Source: Nereocystis luetkeana (taxonomy: Eukaryota; Sar; Phaeophyceae; Laminariales; Laminariaceae). Taken from it: a stretch of DNA of 64,000 nt. The DNA is taken from assembly GCA_031213475.1 (NCBI GenBank), contig JARUPZ010000013.1, forward strand, positions 124,001-188,000, in the 5' to 3' direction. Shown one piece after another: positions 54,991 through 64,000 of this stretch. Numbering within the stretch: the first letter of the stretch is position 1; each line of letters begins with the position of its first letter. Both the position numbers and the translations under genes were made by a program. Under the pieces are notes generated by a model. The model did no database searches, had not been told where the DNA came from, and saw nothing but the letters and a program-made list of their open reading frames with translations.

Positions 54991-56420
54991 ACCCCTGGAG
55001 CCCCATAGTACAGACCAATCAGCGTTCCATTTTTTTTCCCCTAACCAATGAAAGCAATGCAAAAAAAAACTTTCGAGGGTGTTCCCATAGTACACCCCAT
55101 AGTATCGGAGGAATGTAACCAATCACAAGCAATACGGGGAATACGTGGCGGTGGAACCCATCATTCCGTCCGTCGTCTACCCTCTTTGTGCACCGCATAT
55201 ATACCACAAAGTGGTCAACGCACGAGGACGATCGACGACCGTCTCCGTTGTAGTGCTTGTAGCGCGGCCAGAGGGATGAAGGTACCGAAGTGCCGGGTTG
55301 CAGCAGCACGAAGGTAAAGCAAGGCTGGGTAAGCAACTGGTGATCGAGTTGTTATATCTTCCCGGCGTGGGTAATCAACTGAGATGACGACGGACTCGAT
55401 AGTCCTTGGCCGTCGCAGTATGAGAGCGTACGGCAGGCAGAACTTGGTCTCCGTGTGGGAGTCTGCCCTAATGGAGCGCCATCAGCTTGCCTCAAGGACC
55501 GATACAACGGAAGAAACGCCTATACACCCGGTGCCTGTTACTGTAGTGTCGTGTTGTTGTACAAGAGAGGCGATGAATACAGAGTATGCGCGTCGAACAC
55601 TGCTGCTGCAGACGTTTCCTCCGACCTACCCGGTACAGTGGTACGTACCTGCTACGTACAAGGTCTACTGCTGTATCTCTTGGTGCGCTACCACTTGGGC
55701 AGGATGAACCCCTATTGCGTGCCCCCGACAAGCTTCGCCTATTTCTGTGTACTCGTACCTTCCCCCACAGCAGCAGCAGTAGCAGCACCACCTGTGTATT
55801 GTGTTTGCTATACCTGGTGCTGCTGCTGCTGTACAGTTCCAATATATTACGCGGCAGCGTTCTAAACGGAAATATAGGTAGCGTGTAAACATTAATATGT
55901 AGACGAAAAAATCCTAATATTTCCGTTCAGAGTGGTATGTTCAGCTGCAGCCCAGTAATACTCGTAGCTGTAGGGAATAACTGCCTGCGAGGCACCTCTT
56001 GGTCTCATCGCTACACGCACCTGGCTGTGCACCCGTATTGACTTGTGCAGCAGTCCAACCAGCACATACCGTAGTTATTGAGCACCGCACTGGTTATACA
56101 TGTACCCACCGCAGCAGTACTGACAGGAGCAGTGTTCGGTATATGGTTTTTCGTGCTGTGCGCTGGTATGATTAATCGAACGATGAGTGATGTTCGAAAT
56201 CATGCTGAGAGCATTGCGGAGAGGTGGTGGTACTGACAGTACTACTGCAACTGACGATGTAACACCTTTTCATCGCACCTCTCTCTGTGTTTACGCCTCT
56301 CTTCCCCTCTAGAAATAGTGCAACACCAGGCGGTATGCTGACACCAGAGAAGACAACTAAAGTACGCGACAGGAGTTGAAAGTTTCAGGCTCGAGATTTG
56401 GACAAGGATAAGAATGTGGC
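54991..56420. other. unassigned DNA
   Basis: About 1.4 kb. A 136-codon plus frame at 55455-55865 is Tyr/Cys/Ala-rich because of triplet runs and is not accepted as a gene. Confidence 0.4.
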
Positions 56421-57300
56421 AATATTCATACTGGAAGTTGAGTAGGACACATCCTGCCTCTCATGAAAAGAACTAAAACCTGTCCCGAAATAAGAAAATC
56501 AGATATACTAAAATGGTGTCGCATACTGGCAACATACACGTGGTGTTTGTCGTGCGATTGTCTTGCACGCAGTCGAAAGCGATGCCCTTGCAGCGGCGGC
56601 GACGGCGGAGAGGGAGCAGGAGGGCCAACATAGGCGTTGCTTGCTGAGGGAGTCATTTCGCTGACGGGCGACAACAAACCATGCAGTAGTAAACAATAGT
56701 CGTGCATGAGAGTCGGCGTAAGGAACAGGCCCGCCGGGTGAGGGTGGTAAGGGTGGTACGCTGAACCCCATGGCAAAACTCAAGTTCGAAACCGCACACC
56801 GTGGTGAAAACGCCAACGGCAAAGGTGCTCGTCTTGGCGGGCAGGAATGGTCACCAACCCTGCCCGGCGCGGCAAGTGAGCTACGTGCGACGGAGATGGG
56901 GCAGAGGGAACTCGCCACGCCGCCGGATTCACTTCCTGGATGAAACACTCCATGGTTCCGTAGCTCTCGGGGCGGAACCCACGCCAGTCGTCGCAGGTAT
57001 GGAGGTGGGCGAACGGGGCGGAGCAAGCGTGCACTATGGGTGAATCCGGAACGGCGACGGAGAGCAAGGGCTCATTCCCATTTGTGTGAACGCGAACGCC
57101 GGTGTTTTCGATAAAAAGGATAGTGAGGAAATCGCGATTCAGGTGAGCAACACTGGCACTAAGTGGTCACCGGCACTTCTTTCGTCGCCGTTTTTGCGCA
57201 CGTTGTATTAAGCTTATGGGTGAAATTAGCAGTTTGATTTCACCCCAACCTCTACATACTTGTTCGCGGCGACTGACGCTACACACCACCTCTATGAGCC
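56421..57300. other. GC-rich stretch with overlapping frames; unassigned
   Basis: Locally higher GC than its flanks, with frames open on both strands (95 codons minus at 56780-57067, 80 plus at 56801-57043). It may be decayed gene sequence; no domain recognised. Confidence 0.3.
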
Positions 57301-57306
57301 TTAAGC

Positions 57307-58138
57307 CTACCGTTGTGCCTTTTCGTGCAGTGTCAAATAAGTAGGTAGGGTACGGCAGTTCGTGCCGTTTAAGCTCCAGCAGTGCGATATGGGTGTAGTT
57401 TCTGCCATTCTGAGTGCCGTGTTAAATGTGCCATGACTCTTGTTTCCCCTGCCACCACCGCCAGCCCGAGTGTGCATGCGCCTAGAGCTTTCCATGCGAT
57501 ACATTATCCTACTTTGCCACGGCGCCTGCAGTAGTTTGTAAGTTTTGGGAATTGCGAACAGCAAATTTTCAGATTTCGCGAAGAAGACTTCGCGGTTGTG
57601 GAGGCGACCCTCTGCCATAGACCTTCGCGGTAGTGGAATAGCCCCTCCGCCAGTAGGGCGGGCACCGAGACGATATAGATATAACATTGGAATGAGCCAG
57701 GTGTCGCTATATCCACACGTACCGGAGGTTGGGCACACTGATGCAAAACTGAAGTAGCACCATGTCGTCGGGGATATGGAAGCGGTATAGAACGTCGATG
57801 TCCCCAGTTTGAGCAACAAGGCCGGCCACCTCGAGGTGTACTGTTAAGACCGCAAGTGAAACCCAGGTCGTTTTCGTGTCTTGAGGGTTCGTGTGCTCGA
57901 GTGAGAATCTGTACAGGTTCCTAAATGTTCTCGCTGCATCTGGGCTGAATGACAAGTCCTTCCCACATTTGACACGTCCTTTCCGCATTCGACGTCTCAC
58001 GGGTGGGTGACGTGAGCACCACGGCCACATCAACACCAGGGAACTGCTCAGAGCAGTACGCGCGAAAGTTGTACCCATCAAGACCAACTGCCGCGCTTTC
58101 GTCGGTAGTGGAGGCCCCGCAAGTGCCACTCGTGACAA
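57307..58138 (-). other. coding-like but unidentified minus-strand segment
   Basis: Two overlapping minus-strand frames of 143 and 170 codons (57707-58138 and 57307-57819) have balanced composition (for example TWVSLAVLTVHLEVAGLVAQ) and no simple repeats. They could be exons or a decayed gene. I recognise no family and see no clear start. Confidence 0.25.
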
Positions 58139-59756
58139 AGGCTTCGCTTGTTGAATCGCCGATGGCCTTCAGTTGAGGCAGACAGTATGTAGAGCATCAA
58201 GCTCCTCTAGATCAGGGGGGGGGGCTGTGCTATCGTCAATGCAATCGATGTTTTCGCGCGTTTGCCAGGGGGCATGAGATGGCAGTGGGGGCATAGAAAT
58301 ACCACCATAATCACTGTTGACAGCAGCACGAAGGTGGAAGGTGTATTAACTGCTGTGCACCCGACGTTCTTTGCCGGGACTTTTAATCATCCGAAGGAGA
58401 CGAACGCAAACTGGAAATGAAGTGGGGAGTGCGAGTTGTATGCGCTCGAGACGAAATGTACAAGGCGGGCTGCAATTCGGGCCCATCATGATGGTGCATG
58501 TTGAGTGCGGCGGTTCAAAGAATACTGTTCATCTTAAACCTCATGGCGTACGATGCGTACAACATGTGAACTGTCTCAATATGCTTCAGGGACAGATTCT
58601 GCCACGACTTGTAGGCAGCGTGTTTACTCTGTTCATATTACGAGGGTGGTTGTATTCTTGTCTTGGGCATTCTGTCAAACAACGTTTGGTTCACGTGTCT
58701 TGATTATTCCGCAAGAAATGCAGCATGCTGTCCTTGCAAAGTACATCCGACACTTACAGCTTATAAGAGCGGGGTGCTTTTGAGCTATGTGTGAAGAATG
58801 TTTTGGTTTATATGTTCGGAGGGGCTGCAGGAGCAGTGAACGATGAAGACTGCTTCTGCGTGTTGCCCCCAACAAGGATTCACGAGCGTAACGAAAATAC
58901 GTTGTGTTTGAGAAACTCCTTGATGTTATCAATATATACTTATCAGGTGCAAGAGAAGATACGATGCGCACATCTGTGAACCCGGTGATGATTTTTCATG
59001 TGCACGCTCTTTCCCCTGCACGTAGTTAATAGGTCTTGACTTCACCCGGCCGGGCTATTAGTAGCTGTTTACTCACGGTAAGTGCTCGTGACTTCATCAT
59101 AGGCAAACCGAACCGGTCGCTGAGGAAAGCCATTGCCCGAGCTCTTGAAAATATCACGAGGAAAGGCGAGAAGAAATGAGTGTATTTAGATAGAGAACAT
59201 CAAGGCAAACGTACACAGCATATGTTGTGGACAAGTGTAAACAGACCCCGAAGCTGTAGTACACGCGTATTGTCGGCCATGTAACCAGTAGATAGATACA
59301 GGAAGCAAGTATGTCTGTAAGCTGCCGTAGGCTGTGTGCGTTCACAGAAAAACGAAGCCAAACTACAAACGAAATGTTGCCGCAAAACATGACCAAGACC
59401 ATAACAGCACACCGACAGTGACCAACCCGAGACAAGTTGTGCGGCGAAACAAGTCCCACACATCCGCTCACGATCGTTCGCTTCTGTAGATGTCGAGTGT
59501 GTGGAAATCCGCCACGTACAGCTCTCGCAATCAGTACTACAAAAACACAAGATAAACAAGTTACGGACAGAGGAAGTCTGGACCCACCGCTATACGTTCC
59601 TTTTTTTTGCTCGTTTCTGGCGCTTCGCGCCAGATTAATTGAACTGCCGGCTCCAGGTAAGACCATGGGCGTGCGGATGAATAATAAGCAAATCACCTGG
59701 CCCGGGCACATTGTACAAAGGGCAGTGAACACTCGGGTACAGTACGACACACAATG
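58139..59756. other. unassigned DNA
   Basis: Short frames only, including a 205-codon minus frame at 59154-59771 of Cys/Ser/Leu-rich composition with no recognisable domain. Confidence 0.4.
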
Positions 59757-61360
59757 CAATACGTGGTACAAATATCTGATAAATGACGAATCGCATCGAG
59801 ATTCTAAACAAAAAACTACCAGGTATGTATGTGGTGGATACAGAGTGTTCTCACGCCTTGCGGCCGAGCAGTAACAAGCACAGGAGCACTAAGCAGGACT
59901 CGAGCAACACTCGATTCGAGCAGCATTTGTACGCCTGTTGATGCTGTTCCTGTACAGGTGCGTACTGCTCGAGCAGCACTCGAGCGCACGAGTATGAGTA
60001 CGTTTCCAAGCCTACTGCACAGCAAACAAAAAAGAAGGCGGGACCACGATCACTCGATTGCTCAAGCGCAACGAGCACGAGACAAACACGAGCAAGGCGA
60101 GGCCAAGCAGTCACCGGCACACAAGGACTCAGCAGTAGCAGCAGCAGCAGCAGCAGCAGCACGCAGCGGCACTCGAGCAACACTCGACTCGAGCAGCACT
60201 TGTTCGCCTGTTGTTGCTGTCGTTTTACTGCTGCGGACTGCCTGAGCATGAGCTCGACAGTATTACACGCTACGCAATACGTGGAAAGATGCGATAAATG
60301 ATGCATCGCACCGAGATACTAAACAAAAAGCGACCAGGTATGTACGTGGTGGACACAGCGTGTTCTCATGTCTTGTGGCCGAGCAGTCACGAGTACACGA
60401 GCACTCAGCAGCACCAGCACCAGCACCAGCAACAACACTCAGCAGCACTCGAGCAACACTCGATTCGAGCAACACTCGTACGCCTGTTGTTGCTGTTCCT
60501 GTACTGCTGCGTACTGCTCGAGCAGCACTCGAGTGCACGAGCATGGGTAGGTTTCCAAGCCTACTACATCGCAAAAGAAAGGGCATGGGACCACGATCAC
60601 TCAATTGCTCAAGCACAACGAGCACGAGAGAACCGCGAGCACGGCGTGGCGAAGCAGTGACGTGCACACAAGGACTCAGCAGCAGCAGGAAGCAGCAGCA
60701 CCAGCAGCAGCGGAAGCAGCAGCAGCAGCACCGAGCGGCACTCAAGCAACACTCTGACTCGAGCTGCACTCGCGCGCTTGTTGATGCTGTCGTTTTACTG
60801 CTGCGTATTGCCTGAGCATGAGCTCGACAGTATTACACGCTACGCAATACGTGGAAAGATTCGATAAATGACGAATCGCACCGACATACTAAACAAAAAG
60901 CGACCAGGTATATACGTGGTGGATACATCATGTTCTCGTGTCTTGTGGCCAAGCAGTCACGAGTACACGAGCACTCAGCAGCACCACCACCAGCACCACC
61001 AACACAGCAGCACTCGAGCAACACTCGATTCGAGCAGCACTCGTACGCCTGTTGTTGCTGTTCCTGTACTGGTGCGTACTGTTAAAGCAGCACTCGAGCG
61101 CACGAGCATGGGGAGGTTTCCAAGCATATTGCATCGCAAAAGAAAGGACACGGAATCACGATCACTCGAAGGCCCAAGCGCGACGAGCACGAGACGAAGA
61201 CAAGCACGGCGTGGCCAAGCAGTCACGGGCACAAGAGCACTCAGCAGCAGCAGCAGCTGCAGCACCCATCGGCACTCGAGCAACACTCGATCCGAGCAGC
61301 ACTCGTACGCCTATTGTTGCTGTTTTTTTACTGCTGCGTAATACTGCTTGAGCATGAGCT
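59757..61360 (+). repeat. three ~520-570-bp tandem units rich in CAG and CTCGAG
   Basis: CAATACGTGG starts units at 59756, 60275 and 60845 (periods 519 and 570). Each runs: GATAAATGACGAATCGCA, ACTAAACAAAAAGCGACCAG, GTGGCCGAGCAGTCACGAG, an AGC-triplet tract, CTCGAGCAACACTCGATTCG, CTGTTGTTGCTGTTCCTGTA, GGTTTCCAAGCCTACTGCA, a second AGC tract, and a closing GAGCATGAGCTCGA. Length differences fall in the triplet tracts. Confidence 0.9.
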
Positions 61361-61870
61361 CGAGCAGCGCGGGCTCGAGGAGCACTGTGTAAAAAAAAAT
61401 CTTTGCAGCTAAACATACGAAGATCTGGGTAGGTTTTCAAGCCCCTGGATGGCTTTTCGGAAGTGGGACACCATCCCCTGAGTTGCTTGCTGGTTCACAT
61501 GACTTTGACCATGTAGAGCATGGGCCACGGAGCCCGGCCGGAGCCAACGCTTACATGGTACTGTCCACGCCGCCCCTCTGCGGGCCCCGCAGCAGGAAGC
61601 ACGAAAAATAACCCGCGGCCACACGAGAAAAGTGAACTATTCTGGAAAAAACGGCCATTTGGTACAAAGTACTATATTCAACTACACGTGGGATTCATGG
61701 AGTTTCAGGCCGGATCTTAGACCTATGCCAATGGTACAGCGAAGTTGCAATAAAAAGTTTGAATTTCAAAGATACCCGCCAAATTTTCTCAGAACACGCT
61801 TCCTATGGGCCACCTGAAAAAAAAAAAAGTTCCTAACTTTTGGAAAAGCCCGAAAAAAGCAAATCTGAGG
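61361..61870. other. unassigned DNA
   Basis: No gene; an A-run at about 61817-61828. Confidence 0.45.
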
Positions 61871-61911
61871 CCGATGTTGGGCCAACATCGGCTTGAGAAA
61901 AACTCAAGCCG
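61871..61911. other. two overlapping perfect hairpins
   Basis: CCGATGTTGG-G-CCAACATCGG at 61871-61891 and CGGCTTGAG-AAAAA-CTCAAGCCG at 61889-61911. They share the three bases CGG, so both cannot be fully paired at once. Confidence 0.8.
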
Positions 61912-64000
61912 ATATTTGGTTCGAAGCGGCGAGATTCCGAGTCCTCGACAGACACCGATCAACAAAACCAACGATTGCGTCACGAATTCTGAACGGAGTG
62001 CGCTCGTTAGGGGCTCCGACCCACCCTAGGGTCACCGTCTTCACACCATGGCCGGTGTCATGTGGCGGGAGCTGACCAGGCGTGTGATAAAAAAACATTC
62101 GGCCGCTGGTTTGAACAAAACAGAAGACAAAACTTCTCCATCCGTCTCGAATGGCAAAAAATAGACTTTTTTTCAGGTTTGGGAGGATACCGTACGACGC
62201 CGCCGGCAAGCTCTCGCCCCCTAGACCATGGATCCGCCTGATATCTTCGAGGCCGTCATCTAAACTCGTTGGGCTTGCCAGATACCGAGTGGGTTGGCCG
62301 TGGGCTGAGTCTATGTCGAGATCGAGGGTCGATCGTCGCACGAGCTGGTTTCGATCACCGTGTTGACAATTTGCGACCAGATAAACACAAATTGGGCCGC
62401 CTGCAGCCGTTGGGGAAAAAAAAAGAAAAAATCAAACATTTTTCTCTTTTGTTCCGACAGCGGCGGTACGAGAATTTTTTTTTTAAAGCCATATATTTCA
62501 AAAAAAACTTTTGGACTTCGCGTTTCCATTGGCATAGGTCTTATGCATTTTTTTCAGGTGATCATATGACTGTTTACGAAGGCTTCGTGGTCTCTGGTCC
62601 CATACCTGATCAGATTGTATAAAAATCACGTCTTATGGGGCCTGTTTGGTGGAAAAAATGTTCCTCCGAGATTTTATTACTCCTGAAATTCGATGAAATG
62701 TTTTTTTCGGCAGCCTTTTCTGATCAACTCTGAAAGTGATAAAATTTGCTTTCGCACAAGACCTCGGTGGCAATATACAATTTTGTTTAGGTTATAGATT
62801 GGGTTCATGACGGGTCACGACGCTACATGCTTGGTTACGCTTGTACACAGCTGGGCTCCAACACTTGTGCATCCGCCACCACGGAGAGGGAGGGCAGCGG
62901 TACCTTGGCCACCATCGTGTCCCTTGCGGCCGCCCAACTGCAGCTGCTCTAGGCAAAACAACTTTGGAAACGAATAGGACGAGACTACAGCAGCAGTATC
63001 AAAACAATCTAACAGTTTTTTTCTGACTACGACCGCTGCAAGCAGCTCATGCTCCGCGACAGCGAGAGCTCCTTGCTGGTCCAGCGACTAGCAAACCCCT
63101 TACGCAGCTCCCCAGGGGGTTCCACATTACGCTGCTTCCTTCGAGGAGCTGGTGGTGAAGGTTGTGATCGCCCAACCCGGCGTGAGCGACTCCCGTTCGT
63201 GTCGTGTTCCACGTGAAGTTCAAAATGTCGGTTCTGCTCTGTTCTTTCAGTTCTCCCATGAAATAAAACCAAATCCACGATAAGACGGCATATGGCGCAC
63301 CGATCTGGTGTGGCTTTTTGCGGGTGGAAAATCCGACCTCCTGTCTCTTTCAATCACTCAAAACAAATGCACAAGACCCAGCCTCAGTCGAGACTGAGAA
63401 AAAGACCATAACAGGTAAGAGACATAAATTGAGGTGACAGATGCATGAACTGATAACTGAAACTCGGTGGCAGTGCTTCTTCCTGCGCCACTTGGCACTG
63501 ACATGATCTGTTCGTATTCCTATCTCGAAATGTAAATGGTATACGTATTGATACCGCGTATTGTATACCGGATGTGTGATTAAGTACCAGTAAGCGCAAG
63601 CACTGACGTATACCTGGTAGTGGTTAAATATCTATCCGGAGCGCATGGGTGCCGGCGAATGCTGGCACCCATGCAGAGCCCTTGTATTGTTTCACCTACG
63701 ATACCTGGTACATGTCAGCAATAGACGAGCAGTACAGGTTAGTATTACGTAATACCTGGTAGTCAGGTTCTACTGCAGTTATACTTGTAGACAACTTGTG
63801 GGCAAGACCAATCGACAGCAACTGGCGGCCTTAACGCCACAAAGAGAACGGATGCTAACACATACGCACGAATCTCAACTCTCCCTACCGTCGGGCCCGG
63901 GAGGCTTTGTGTAGTACGAAGTAGAGCAGAGGTAGTCTTAATCGTAGTTGTAGATGCTCGTTGCATAATACAAGCACAGATCAAGAGCCACAACGCACAG
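61912..64000. other. unassigned DNA to the window end
   Basis: About 2 kb with short frames on both strands and T/A runs near 62420-62520. No family recognised. A perfect hairpin lies at 63643-63674 (separate entry). Confidence 0.4.
63643..63674. other. perfect 11-bp hairpin, related to the 45.28-kb repeat edge
   Basis: GCATGGGTGCC, 10-nt loop, GGCACCCATGC. The hairpin plus following GAGCCCTTGTATT is the reverse complement of AAATACAAGGGCTCCGC and CCGGCACCCATGC near 45272-45311. Confidence 0.75.

Noticed and set aside
55455-55865. Cys/Ala/Tyr-rich 136-codon gene
   Set aside because: Composition comes from triplet runs; overlapping frames on both strands are equally open.

Overview
The window looks like nuclear DNA of a brown alga (Phaeophyceae, Ectocarpus-like). 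The strongest reason is a long open gene on the minus strand at 32.6-36.1 kb. It encodes nineteen copies of the EsV-1-7 motif (C-x4-C-x16-C-x2-H-x12), a family known from brown algae, their phaeoviruses and a few other lineages. Everything else is mobile-element remains, satellite-like arrays, fold-back repeats and apparently empty DNA. This is therefore a gene-poor, repeat-rich region with one convincing host gene.

Layout. 1-11.4 kb: a Ty3/Gypsy chromovirus (tandem-repeat leader, gag, zinc knuckle, a long pol frame, integrase, chromodomain, Tudor-like tail). Its pol frame carries a NADAR (YbiA-like) domain just before the protease. 11.4-13.2 kb: T/C-rich tail. 13.27-14.54 kb and 21.05-22.2 kb: two arms of a ~1.2-kb inverted repeat about 6.5 kb apart. 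Between them lie minisatellites, a telomere-like stretch, a tRNA-like SINE head and a 710-bp palindrome built from tRNA-like heads. 22.0-26.7 kb: satellite arrays built on the dyad CTGTGGAGACAG, one of them interrupted by a clean TA-flanked MITE. 27.7-28.9 kb: a fossil tyrosine recombinase. 29.2-30.5 kb: a second, rearranged set of the blocks found at 18.9-21.3 kb. 32.6-36.1 kb: the EsV-1-7 gene. 39-45 kb: a second MITE, a 70-bp minisatellite and another tRNA-headed inverted repeat. 45.3-52 kb: ~0.9-kb direct repeats and a three-copy dispersed repeat. 52.2-54.4 kb: a 9-bp-based GATCTG array. 59.8-61.4 kb: a ~0.5-kb tandem array rich in CAG and CTCGAG. The rest shows nothing I can name.

Most novel items: (1) a NADAR domain embedded in a retrotransposon polyprotein, together with chromodomain and Tudor-like readers at the integrase end; (2) the giant EsV-1-7 protein, which grew by duplication of a seven-motif block and has a second, unrelated repeat family in its acidic tail. 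No RNA gene or CRISPR array could be supported. Splicing, promoters and expression cannot be judged from the sequence alone.
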